From Armigeres subalbatus (lineage: Eukaryota; Arthropoda; Insecta; Diptera; Culicidae), in assembly GCF_024139115.2 (NCBI RefSeq), contig NC_085141.1, positions 33,920,120 to 33,984,119 of the forward strand: a stretch of 64,000 nt of DNA, read 5' to 3'. Every line of letters begins with the position of its first letter. Within the stretch, counting starts at the first letter, position 1. The notes below the pieces were generated by a model. That model worked only from the letters and a program-made list of their open reading frames with translations, ran no database searches and was not told the origin of the DNA. Positions 33,269 through 44,274 of the stretch are shown piece by piece. The position numbers and the translations under genes are program-made.

Positions 33269-33685
33269 TAGAACATTTTTGAAAAAGCTGAATAAAATCT
33301 TGGGACGATATTTGATGGAACATTGGGAGATAATCATGAATGCTTAGATTATCCTTAGAATATTAGATACCCTTGGATGTTTTTAAATATTTTATAGTTT
33401 TTGATAAATGGATATATATCCAGGTTTTTTAAATGCGATTGAAATTAATAAATTCTTTGGTTTAGCTGAACTTTCATAGCTTTAAAAATATCTCCTGAAT
33501 TAGCTCATTGTTTCATCGACGCTAAAGGTCTTTATCGATTAAAATCAAACCGTTTAAAACAAAACTTGGGTGTAAATTCGTTATTTAAGAATTCAGAGAG
33601 AGAATTACGGAGGAATATCTTATCATGTCCTATCCTATTATGGTCGTACACACCGTGTTGTTCGGAGCAAAACCGAATGTAATAT

Positions 33686-33939
33686 CACAGACAAACAGAC
33701 GTAACAGCTTGAACATTTTCCGGAAAATCCATCGTTCAACTCCTCTACCACCATCTTGCGAGCATGTTACACGAAACAATGTTTCGTATGACATTGTCAC
33801 CAGAAGTGAAATGTCAAACTCGTAGGATTACGACGCTAGTGCCGGTCTAGTTGTGAAACGCACAATCATTCAAATTCAAATTGATCGTTGAAGTCATGGT
33901 CGATGTTAATTTCTCTAATGTTACGTTTGTTTGTCTGTG
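33686..33939. mobile_element. MITE of the CACAGA / 7-bp-TSD group (GTAAC subtype)
   Basis: 254 bp, termini CACAGACAAACAGACGTAAC, exact 7-bp duplication GTAATAT (33679-33685, 33940-33946). The interior shares ATGTCAAACTCG with the other subtypes but has lost the GATGGCGG core. Confidence 0.92.
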
Positions 33940-33961
33940 GTAATATCATAATCCAGGTCGC

Positions 33962-34230
33962 TCGTTCTTAAGCAATCGTCAGTCTCCATGCTCATCGGCC
34001 GCACGCACATCTTTCTCGATCACACACAGCCAGCGAGTGCGGCCGTACACCCCGGGGCCGATGTCCTTTTCAGGTTCTCTGCTGAACATCACTTTTGCTG
34101 GCTTCTTTTCCGGCATATTCACTACATGTCCAGCCCACTATAATCTGCCGTATTTTATCAGCCTGCCGATGTTTGCATTTTTGTACACTTGGTACAAATC
34201 GTGATTCATGCGTCTGAGCCATTCAGGTCA
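33962..34230 (-). pseudogene. RTE reverse transcriptase C-terminal fragment
   Basis: Minus-strand translation gives WLRRMNHDLYQVYKNANI, then WAGHVVNMPEKKPAKVMFSR and RTRWLCVIEKDVRAADE, with an in-frame stop before WAGHV. This is the C-terminal signature of RTE-type ORF2, from a subfamily different from RTE-1 and RTE-3. Confidence 0.75.
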
Positions 34231-34234
34231 GGGT

Positions 34235-35142
34235 AGAAATATTTCACAGTCAAAGCAGTGAAAAACATGGATCTCAGCAGTGTTGTGCTGAATCATTATC
34301 AGACGATAATGATTGCAATTTTCATGTGAAAACTTTTCACGTGAAAACAGTAGACGAGTTGTCGCCGGCGACAACTTCTCAAATTTTGTACTCAAACGAT
34401 AATAAACACAGAATTTTCATTCAATCATTATTCTTTACTAATATCAGCTAATTATCAACAGTCACGTTATATCTTCTATTTGGCGTTATGGTTTCATGGT
34501 AGTAAGGAAAAAGAGTTCAAAAAGTAACGGTAAATGCTTCAAACCAAGGTACGATTTTCAAACGATTTTTAATCGCTGGCGAGTTTTAATCACATGATTA
34601 TTTAAAAGTAAGATCGCGGGTGAGTTTGATCTTTCCCGATTTTTCGAAAATTTGATTTTTCCCATCCCTGGATCTCAGTGTTAACTGCGGTCGTATTTAT
34701 TGCCACTGCGGTGAGTGGGCAGCCAAAAAACCATTGCGAATACTAACCATTAAACCACACACATTAGTCGCTCTGACAGGCTGCTTAGTTCGTGCGATAC
34801 CGCACGCGTGGTAATTTTTTAATCTTTGCTGGGTGAATGTATACATTTTGCTGTGGCTAATTTCATATTCGTTGGGCAGTGCGTGAGAAGTTCTGTACTT
34901 CTCGGCCTCATCGAAATGTGAGGTTGATTTCAAAGCAGGAAGAAAATAATAAAAATGAAATAAAAAAACATCACCATTTACAACCCTGGTGCCATTTACC
35001 GGATACGTGCAGAATTAAATATATTGAGTCTGCAGTGGAACTAACCTCGAGCAAATTAAATTAACTAAGAATGTAAAAAAAACACTGAACTGAATTTGAT
35101 TTTGAACTGAACTGATTGAGTTTCACTATCTATAATTTCCAG
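34235..35142. other. Intronic sequence before exon 2, nothing recognised
   Basis: No element termini or coding frame can be supported. Confidence 0.35.
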
Positions 35143-35272
35143 GTTGATATTCATCGAGCAGGGCTTCAAAGAGCTATATCGCGGCTTAGTACCGATCTTG
35201 TGGCGCAACGGACCCTCCAACGCCATGTTCTTCATCATGCGAGAAGAAGCGGACGCTCGGCTACCAAAAAGG
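35143..35272 (+). CDS. SLC25A51-like: SLC25A51-like mitochondrial carrier, exon 2
   Basis: 130 nt, entered in phase 2 after TTTCCAG and left at AAAAG G|GTAATT in phase 0. It encodes LIFIEQGFKELYRGLVPIL and WRNGPSNAMFFIMREEADAR, the second carrier repeat of the family (the family has EYYRGLVPILFRNG here). It rejoins exon 3 through a 59-bp intron (35273-35331). Confidence 0.9.
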
Positions 35273-35331
35273 GTAATTATAATCTTCGTACGTGCCCGCT
35301 CCTGTAATCACGTTCCATCTCTCCACCGCAG

Positions 35332-35616
35332 AGTACAATGGTCACGCAGCGGACGCAAGAATTTTTGTCCGGTGCCTGCATCGGTGGTTTCATCAGTTCC
35401 GTGTTCTACCCCATCAACGTGCTGAAGGTGACGATGCAGAGTCGGATAGGCGGCCCGTACGAAAGCATGTGGGTTGCCCTGCGCCAAGTCTACAACGAGC
35501 GAGACCGAAAGCTACGGAACGTCTACAAGGGCGTAAGTATGAACTGCACCAGAGCCTTCTTCAGTTGGGGGATCGTTAACAGTGCGTACGAGCAGCTGAA
35601 AAAGGTAATCTATTGA
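35332..35616 (+). CDS. SLC25A51-like: SLC25A51-like mitochondrial carrier, exon 3
   Basis: 285 nt ending in TGA (35614-35616). It encodes the third carrier repeat: FLSGACIGGFISSVFYPINV, then LKVTMQSRIGGPYESMW, ERDRKLRNVYKGVSMNCTRA and FFSWGIVNSAYEQLKKVIY. FYPINVLK is the carrier signature in the form used by SLC25A51. No frame break. A poly(A) signal AATAAA occurs 54 nt after the stop (35670-35675) and another at 36597-36602. Confidence 0.9.
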   Translation, partial: STMVTQRTQEFLSGACIGGFISSVFYPINVLKVTMQSRIGGPYESMWVALRQVYNERDRKLRNVYKGVSMNCTRAFFSWGIVNSAYEQLKKVIY

Positions 35617-35669
35617 ATCCGCGCGAATCAGAGGAAGCATGGGGAATGTCGGCGACCGACGACGACGAC

Positions 35670-35675
35670 AATAAA
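35670..35675 (+). terminator. Candidate poly(A) signal of the carrier gene
   Basis: AATAAA 54 nt past the stop codon. An alternative at 36597-36602 would give a ~1-kb 3' UTR; the sequence cannot decide between them. Confidence 0.4.
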
Positions 35676-37316
35676 AAAAATCCTTCGGGTCATTTTCGGT
35701 TTCGAAAAGTCGATTGTGATGTAAATAGGCGTATGTATAGCAGCATGAGTTTTAGACGAGTTTTAGGAATGAAACGATAAAAAGTTATTAGTTCGATTGA
35801 AGTAGTCAAATTGTAGTATTTCTAGTCTAGGGCACAATTGGAGGATCGATAGGAAAATATGATTCTATTTTACATAGATCATAAGCAGGCCCACACTTGT
35901 ATTATGTCGTACACGATACACATACAAAGGCACGTTCGAGAATGGAATACCCATTCTCGCCATATACTTTAGTAAAGTTCGCCATCTTTATCTCAAATCT
36001 CCCATTTTGTTGGAGCTTTAAATGTAGTTATTCTGATTCTCGTCTTCGTTCGTTTTTAAAAACGTTTCACTTAATTGTTCCACCCCGATGAAGATTGATG
36101 TTGCCGGTTGCATTTAAACGTGCTTAAGTCTACATTGTCATCCGAAATAATACTAATTTAGTCCATCATCCAGTAAGTTGCCCTTGGAGCAATGTTTTCT
36201 TGTGTAAATAGTATGAATCATTTGATATTGTAAATATAAATCTAGGCTACAAACAATCAATTCGAACTGTTCACAATGAACACGATAATGATGAACATGA
36301 GGCAGTTGAGCAAAGCTGGAACGTACTCGTTGGGTGCTAAAAGTATAATTTTAGAGCTACCTGAATTTCCTTGTCTAATAGGAACAAAGCGCAAACAGCT
36401 GATAATATGATGGATTTTTTCCGCAAAGTGACATACTACATTATTTTTAGTAGAGATGAAAGAAAGCCTAACCTATGTAGAGGATTGCTGCACTGTGTTG
36501 ATTTGCAGAAAAACCTGCTTTTTCTAGAAGCGGCACAATTTACACAATGTTGAGGAGGCACGGCAAATGCTAGCTAAAGTGTGCCATACCTAAAGGAATA
36601 AAATAGACCCAATCCCGCGGTCCTTAGCCTCTTACCCAGCAACTCCTTTCCCTGCCTCCTCGTGGAGCCGACCGGGATACGAGCAACTTAGGGATGACCG
36701 GATAACCAATCCCGGTGGGAACTATACTGCCGTGAATCTCAAGTCAGTCCCATCTGTATATCCATAATGCGAATATCATCTTCCAAACTTGTGTTGTGAC
36801 GAGACGAACGCATAGAGAAAACATAACTGCGCAATAAAATCCTATTCAACTGGATGCTGATGTCATTTAAGAAATTTAGAAACAGTACTCGTCGATAGAA
36901 ACCCTGCCGCACGCGATGGTATATGAGCAAATTAAACCGCCTTCCTTTTGCCAGTAAAGAGATATCAGCTTTCACCCTAATACTGTCCCCTCCCTCTTCA
37001 TCCGTATCCGTGCCCTGCCGTATCATAACGGGAACTGTCAAATCTAGACTTTCACTTCTAACTCTATCATGCACAAATGTACCGTCAAACTTCCAACATT
37101 TTTCAAGTTTTCTTTCTCAATAATTCTGAATTAAAAGGGTTTATTCATTCTACTACTAGTACATGATCCTTTTAATGTAGCCTAATATTAGTGATTAGAC
37201 ATATAACAATAATAAAAATATGAAAATAATATCAAAATGATAATTAATCATAACTTAATCATAACATGTTTTAGATCAACTTAATCATAGTGATTTTTCA
37301 TCCTGGATCCTTCTTG
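35676..37316. other. Carrier 3' flank, no gene recognised
   Basis: Possible long 3' UTR to about 36600. The GC-richer block 36610-36740 (CAATCCCGCGGTCCTTAGCC...) looks like the 5' leader of a retrotransposon, but I cannot link it to a coding region. Confidence 0.4.
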
Positions 37317-37778
37317 GGATCCCCCCCTTCCCTCATTCCGATTTTTTTACGATTTCAACGGATCGATTGATATTTTTAAGTCATCGATTTGAAAGTGTTG
37401 GGGCTGCGAAATGGTGAGTTGACATCCGGGAAGGGGCGCCCAACATAGCTCTGGTCCTCACAAGTTTCAATACTCACGCTTCCACGGATCTTCCGATGAC
37501 AATTGACCGCCAGCTAAGGGTTGCGTACTTAGGTGGTAGTGCAGCCTGGGCACTGTTGTCCTTCTGACATCAGCTAGAGTAAGAGGGTGCGTCCTGTGGG
37601 GTCTGCCTAGGATATGGTGGGGTTTGACAGTGGGCTCTGTTGAACTTCTATAAAAAGCTGCACGTGTCCCCAAGCAGGCCCTATCAAAGCAACCGTGTGC
37701 CGCTCAAAGCCTAGTCCTGGTGTTGAGTGGGATTTTAAACAAATTTGACCCGACTGACCGAGCGTCTTTTCACCAAGG
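37317..37778 (+). mobile_element. 5' end of an RTE-like element (RTE-X), cut by Transib
   Basis: Contains the shared 5' module from about 37597 (GGGGTCTGCCTAGGATATGG through ATAAAAAGCTGCACGTGTCC to CCGCTCAAAGC at 37711) and an RTE-type follow-on, TCCTGGTGTTGAGTGGGA. The sequence upstream of 37597 differs from the RTE-1/RTE-3 start. The endonuclease of the same element appears to resume at 40362 beyond the Transib insertion. Confidence 0.6.
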
Positions 37779-37806
37779 CACTATGGGGAATCAGGTGGCC
37801 GAAAAT
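37779..37806 (+). repeat. Transib left terminus, 12-RSS-like
   Basis: Heptamer CACTATG (37779-37785), 12-bp spacer (37786-37797), then GCCGAAAAT (37798-37806) followed by an A/T-rich run. Confidence 0.8.
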
Positions 37807-38690
37807 AAAAAAATCGACTTTCTCTGATTCGTAATTCAAATTGACCTACTAAATGCTAATGCTTTGGAGCATTAAACCCTAGCATATCAGCACTCTAAGC
37901 CATATGGTTATCAAGATATAGGCATTAGAGCCAGACACTTTTTAGTTCTTGAAAAATCAATGCATTATTCAACTGTCAATATCTTCGGCTACAGTAGCTC
38001 TTTTCCAACTCTTTAAAAAGTTTCTGAAAGCTTGTTTCATGGACTTGCGAAGAACGGGTTAGTTATGGGAAAATAGGTAGTGAAACATCCGAAAATGACC
38101 CGAAGAAATTTTTTTTTTCATACAAAAAGTTCCATACAAAAAAAGTTTCTCAAAGTTTCGCTTAGCGACTACCACTACGACTTTCTTTGGACCTCCCAGA
38201 AGGCATTAAAACAAATTCCAGCTGCTTATGGCTGCAAATCTGCGATTCCGATCACTTTTTCGAAAAAAAGTCATTAATTTTGAAACATTAAATGTAATTA
38301 TTCTCATAATACACGGCAGACTGTGATGGGCTGGATACAAATCCCATGCGTATGACAAAAGAGCATCAAGAACAGTTAAAATAGAGATAGTAGATAACAC
38401 GAAAAGTGTCGTAGGCTTCGTGGTAGGCCGTGTACACGATAGCTTATGCAGCTATATGATATCAAGCAAATAAATATGAAAAAAAAAAAAAAACAATATA
38501 ATCTTGAGGGTTACGAAAATACTCTAGGCTTCATTTTAAATTATTTCATAAAAAGTAAAATTTTGATATTAATTAAAATCCAATATGTGAATACAAGAAG
38601 CAAAAATGTCTGTACCTAAGGACATCTTTCGATACAGACAGGTGAATAGGTAAATCGTGTGAAGTGTTTGTACTTATTATTTGGTGAATC

Positions 38691-39840
38691 ATGAATTATA
38701 GGCAACTCATTGAAGTATTTAGAGCTCACGAGGGACGTCTGGTAGATCGCGTTGAAAAAGCTTTGGAATATATCTGGCAAAGCTTCGCTGTGGATAAACA
38801 AAAAAAGAGTCAACTCCATACAAAATTGAAAAATCTGCATTTGAAATTTGAAAAAAAAAATGGCAGGCCGCATCCCGGTACACAACTTCCTTTGACTCAT
38901 ATAATGAGGACTGGCTTGACACAGAATTTGAATTAGAAGAATTTTATCATGCTGAGCCAGAGCCAGTGGCTTCAACATCTCGTGGAAGGCCATCACTGCC
39001 TACAACAGAAGTGATACGAGTATGGTGAAAGTGATAGGCCATATTTTAAAAAACCGAGATCACGCTTCCAGAATGTACACTACTCTAAGTGATTCTCATG
39101 GAATGATGTCCGATGAAGAAACTTTTGAATATTTTCTCGATTGTGATATGAGTAAATATGTGTACGAACAAACACATAAAAAATCCTGCAAGATTTCCTA
39201 CTTACAAAGTGATACAAAAATGAAAGCGATATGTTCTCCTCCGCTGGATTCCATCAGAAAAACGGCAACAAAATACAGGTAATGAAAGATAGATCATCTC
39301 CCTTGAAATGGAATAATATATGTATTCATATTTTTCTTTTAGGTTAGAATACAATCGCTAATGCAACATACTGTAGAACGAATAGTGAAATCATTGAAAC
39401 ACGAAATCAATCAATATATGGATGAAAATAACCAGGACTTCGTCGAAATGGTCCTTTTAAGTAGTTGGGGTATGGACGGATCTACGGGATTCTCGCAATA
39501 CCATCAATCATTCCCAGGTACGAATCAACAAGATGATTCAGATGTATTTTCAGTGATTCATCATGCCAGGAAAGCCTCAAGAGAAGAAAATTTACATGAC
39601 GTTTTCATTCGTGCTATGAACTCGTCGGATCCTTTGATAAGCTCCCTCAACTTAGGTAAGCGACTTCAAAATAAATCTAATCTGGAATATCCAGAAGATG
39701 TTCAAAGTTTTTTAGTGACTGTAACTTCTTGCAATACAACAGATTCGAGTACAGAAAAATATACCATAGCAGATATTTTAATCGATCTTGAAGAAATAAA
39801 TGATGATTTTGTTGAGGATGTTCATGTACATAATGAATAA
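38691..39840 (+). pseudogene. Transib-type transposase remnant
   Basis: Three frames in order. The first is 38691-38936 (MNYRQLIEVFRAHEGRLVDR...). A frameshifted stretch follows, carrying EDWLDTEFELEEFYHAEPEP and STSRGRPSLPTTE. The second frame is 39022-39282 (VKVIGHILKNRDHASRMYTT...SCKISYL). After a possible 64-nt intron (39279-39342, GTAATG...TTTTAG), the third (39361-39840) has QHTVERIVKSLKHEINQYMD and VLLSSWGMDGSTGFSQYHQS. The aspartate in WGMDGSTG is my candidate for the first catalytic D of the DDE triad; this is from memory of RAG1/Transib-like proteins, not alignment. The later catalytic residues are absent, so an internal deletion is likely. Frame breaks and the missing C-terminus make it non-functional. 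AATAAA follows the stop. Confidence 0.6.
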
Positions 39841-40317
39841 ATAAATGTTGTTGCAGTATACTTATATATCTTGAAGCTTTTATTGCATGGAGTTCGTTTA
39901 GCTTTAATAGTGCTTTATATTGTATTCCCTTTACTTGTTTTACGGGTTAAGAGCCTGAACCAATCTGAAAAATCCTACAAAGACAACCTGTTACGTATGT
40001 AGATGCAATGGCCTGTATTTGACGGAGTCCTTGTGCAACTTAGAACATCTGTACAACTCAATTCACATAAAAACAGTATACAATTTTCTAGTTTGAACTC
40101 TACAGGTCTGCGCTGCAATAAAATACACATCTATAGACTGCTGTGTACATGAGACATTCGTAGATAAAAGGGATATATTCCATAGAGATCAAAGGTCTGT
40201 ATTCCAGGGAGTTTGGAGACCTTAGAAGTAATAACGATCTGCAAAACAAGTATTTCACATCTTTTAGACAATAATCTACGATATAAGTGTGAAATATTGC
40301 AGAAATGAAATGAAAAT

Positions 40318-40356
40318 ATTTTCGGCCACCTACTTGTATGGAGCCGCCCCATAGTG
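40318..40356 (-). repeat. Transib right terminus, 23-RSS-like
   Basis: Read inward on the minus strand: CACTATG (40356-40350), 23-bp spacer (40349-40327), then GCCGAAAAT (40326-40318). Relative to the left terminus, 11 bp (CGGCTCCATAC) are added in the spacer; the rest aligns. Confidence 0.8.
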
Positions 40357-40361
40357 CAAGG

Positions 40362-41934
40362 AGGTGCGGCTCCAACAGCGTCTGTTCTGGCATCCAGCGG
40401 CTGAGTATGAAATGCTATGCTCCGGAAGCTATACCTGAGAGTGCAGCCCCATCCCGGTGGATAGGGAACCTTTGGGCCAATTACCTACTGTTCCCGAAAC
40501 ATCAATTTGTTCGAGAATCCGATAATGAAAGAATACGGACTGATTTTACGGCGACGACTCTTAGCGCGAAACAACGGACAAGAATAGGAACATGGAACGT
40601 TTTAACCCTAGCCCAGCAGGGTAAATTGGCACAACTTGCCAATGAGGCACGTCGCATGAAGCTTGAGATCCTGGGACTGAGTGAAGTCCGTTGGCCAAAC
40701 TTTGGAGAACACAGAACGCCGTCGGGACAAGTTCTGCTATACTCTGGTTTACGAGGTGAACACGCTCCCCGGCATCGCGGAGTTGGCTTCCTACTAAGCG
40801 CTCAGGCACACTGGGAACCTATAAATGAAAGGATAATCGTTGCCAGATTTAGAACACGGGTCCGAAACCTTACTATAATCCAAAGTTATTCGCCAACAGA
40901 TGCTGCCGATCTACAAGACAAAGAGAACTTCTACAGTCAACTCAATGCCGTCGTAGATAGAATTCCGAAGGGTGATATCAAGATCTGTTTGGGCGACTTC
41001 AATGCGAAGATCGGATCCGACAACTCGAACCATGAGCGCATTATGGGACGCCCGTGACGGCTTTACAGAAAATCAAATCGACCACATCTGCATCAGCCTA
41101 AAATGGAAACGGAGCCTTCTTGATGTACGGAATAAACGTAGTGCCGATATCGCGTCTGATCATCACCTCCTCATCGGCGAAATACGCCTGCGCATTGCGC
41201 GGATTCGTCGGCAGGAGGAAAGAGTTGGACGACAATTCAACACACGCCGACTGGAAGATGCCACGGTGAAACGGTCCTTCGTTGAAGAACTGAAGACGCG
41301 TGCAGCAGATATTCCGGAAGGTGGGAGCGTGGAAGACCAATGGACCGCCATCAAGAATGCCTTCATCACCACCAGCGAGAACAATCTGGGCGAACTACGC
41401 ACCCAGAAAAAACAATGGATCACCGATGAGACCTGGAGAAAGATAGAGGAGCGAAGAGAAGCCAAAGCCGCGATAGAGCGATCGAAAACCAGAGGAGCCA
41501 AAGTCTTAGCTCGTCAACGATACTCGGCTCTTGAGAAGGAAGTAAAACGCTTATGTCGACGGGACAAGCGAGCGTGGGCAGACTCTCTGGCCGACGAAGG
41601 AGAGAGAGCCGCCGCAACCGGGGACATTCGCCTTCTCTACGATATCTCACGACGCTTAAGCGGGGCGAAGATGAATGCAACGATGCCTGTGAAAGACGCG
41701 AATGATCAGTTATTGACCGATCCAACTGACCAGCTGAAACGGTGGTTCGAGCACTTCGAACAACTTTTTCAAGCGCCAGCCAGGCCATCACCACCTCGGC
41801 ATGATCTGCCTAGGATCCGACGTATAACACGCGTCAATACCGAAGCTCCATCACTGCTAGAGATTCAAACAGCCATCCAAAGCATGAAATCGAATAAAGC
41901 CCCAGCGGTCGACCGCATGAATCCGGAAGTTTGA
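40362..41934 (+). pseudogene. RTE-X ORF2: endonuclease and linker
   Basis: Frame 40338-41057 carries the endonuclease start RIGTWNVLTLAQQGKLAQLA, LGLSEVRWPNFGEH, GVGFLLSAQAHW and ICLGDFNAKIGSDN. It breaks near 41040-41060. Frame 40972-41934 continues with NQIDHICISLKWKRS and ASDHHLLIGEIRL, the EN C-terminus, then a basic linker and the first RT residues (QSMKSNKAPAVDRMNPEV). The RTGTWNV/SEVRW form is that of RTE-related elements, distinct from RTE-1/RTE-3. The protein stops at the start of the RT domain; a likely continuation is at 55457. Confidence 0.75.
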
Positions 41935-42453
<519 letters not shown>

Positions 42454-42894
42454 TGCCAACCGGCACATCAGGATTCATACCAGTAAGATCCTGATTATGG
42501 TATACTGGTCACGGCAAACGACATTGGACGATTCTCGGTTTATGGATAGGACTAGGCGTATATGGGCTGACAGTCGAGCTATTCTGTTTCCTGAGTAAAA
42601 AGAGTGACATCTTCTTGAAATGGCAAGCAGGCTAATGGTTCGTCTGCCTCCGTCCCGATAAACAACCTGGCAGGCCTCCGGTAACGCTCAAAACCTGTCA
42701 CCTATACCGGTGGGTAGTAGGTTCAGATGCACCATTCCTGATTTACACCGATCCGGCTCTGAACACGGTGTTATAAGGCACCGGAGTCAACCCTTGCATG
42801 GACCTCACTGTTTACAAAGGCACCCATGGGATCATAAGAGGCGACTATCTACAACAGGTAGAGATAACGGCCCGGAGGGGGGACCCTTTTAACA

Positions 42895-44274
42895 TGGAAA
42901 CAAATTCTACAAACAACGAAGGAGCAGGCGGGGCGAATGTTTTCGCAAAGAGTGGGAAGCTGCAGCGATCTCCAGTGATGTCGCAGGCAGCAGTAGCGAG
43001 TACCAGTAGTACGGCCAAGACTGCTGAGTACCAGGCAGGCCAACAGGAGCACCCAAAAATCGGAAAGTAGTGCTACTCAGGAGGAGCTACAATTCGGGAG
43101 GTCCAACCTGATGGAGGTGCGGAAGCGAGTCAACGAGCTTTATGACTTCGTGAAGGACAAGCACAATGTTCACACGAAGATCAAGCTTCTAGTGACAAGC
43201 ATTAAGTCCGCCGTAAAGCAGCCGAACACGAACAGATCGCGCTGAAAAAGAAAGCCGAAGCAGCTGAAAAGGTGCTGAAAGATGCGGCGGAGCATACAGC
43301 AGTTGAGACACAGCAGGCACCCAAAAGTCCCCGAACCACTCGCACGGAAAAACGAGGAAGGGATTCGCCTGGAGAGCAGGAAGGCACGAAAAAGCAACGG
43401 AACGTGCAAGACTTTGCCAGCGTTCTGAAGGAACGTGTCAAGGATGGTGAGTGGCAGACCGTGGAAAACCAGCGGGAGAAGAGGAAGCAGCAGAAGGAGA
43501 ATGTGGAAAAGAGGAAGGAACAGAAGAAACAAGAAAAACGTCGTTCTCCTCGGGAGAGAGTTAAAGGTGATGCCCTGATCGTAGAAGCGAGCGATAAAAC
43601 GTCGTACGCAGCGATCCTGAAGAAAGTGAGAGAGGACCCGGAGCTAAAAGACTTGGGTGAGAAAGTGGTGAGAACTAGGCGTACCTAGAAGGGGAGTTAC
43701 TGTTCGAGCTGAAGAAGGATCCCACGATCAAGAGCTCGGCCTTCCGGGAGCTCATTGCCAATTCATTGGGCAGTGACGGTAACGTAAGAGCTCTAACGCA
43801 GGAAGCAGTGGTCGAGTGCAGAGACCTGGACGAGATCACGACGGAAGACGAACTGAGGGATGCACTGGTCTCACAATGCAAGCTGGGGGAAGTGCAAATG
43901 ACGGTTCGACTGAGGAGAGCGTACGGTGGCACACAAGTAGCAGCGATACGACTACCAGCAGAGGCTGCCAACCAAATGGTGGAGGCGGGCAGGTAAAAGT
44001 AGGATGGTCGGTGTGCCCGTTGAGATTCGCCCCACGAGTCACCAAGCAGATGGAGCGATGCTTCAAATGCATGGCGTTTGGCCACCAGGCGCGAAACTGC
44101 AAAGGCCCGGATAGATCCGGTCTATGTAGGAAATGTGGTGAAGAAGGACACGTTGCTAGGGACTGCACGAAGCAACCAAGATGCCTGCTCTGCAAACCGG
44201 AGGACGGAAACGACCATACGACGGGTGGCTTCCAATGCCCTGCATACAAGAAGGCGATGGCGGGCCGGGATTAA
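42895..44274 (+). pseudogene. R1-B ORF1 (gag-like), broken
   Basis: N-terminus METNSTNNEGAGGANVFAKS with a stop at about 43068. A basic middle part follows in another frame (43272-43688: RTEKRGRDSPGEQEGTKKQR; LIVEASDKTSYAAILKKVRE), then 43766-43996. The zinc knuckles CFKCMAFGHQARNC and CRKCGEEGHVARDC, plus CLLCKPEDGNDHTTGGFQC, are at about 44059-44240. It ends TAA at 44272-44274, overlapping the ORF2 ATG by one base (TAATG). At least three breaks. Confidence 0.8.

Larger units (their letters stand above)
9045..35142 (+). other. 26.1-kb intron 1 of the carrier gene
   Basis: It starts GTAAGC (9045) and ends TTTCCAG (35142). The flanking exons rejoin in frame to give an arginine codon (AG|G) and the sequence FRLIFIEQGFKELYRGL, which matches the carrier family. 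The intron contains R1-A, at least three RTE sequences, a copia fragment, a foldback-like element, satellite units, SINEs and several MITEs. The other intron of the same gene is 59 bp, so transposon insertion explains nearly all of its length. Confidence 0.85.
37779..40356 (+). mobile_element. Transib DNA transposon, decayed
   Basis: 2578 bp with inverted termini starting CACTATGGGG on both ends and an exact 5-bp target duplication CAAGG (37774-37778, 40357-40361). CACTATGG-type ends and 5-bp duplications are the hallmarks of Transib, the superfamily ancestral to RAG1. Internal plus-strand frames (38691-39840) look like remnants of its transposase. The insertion interrupts an RTE-like element. 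Confidence 0.85.

Noticed and set aside
43816..44274. Separate zinc-knuckle gene
   Set aside because: It is the C-terminal part of the R1-B gag, matched by the intact ORF1 of R1-D.
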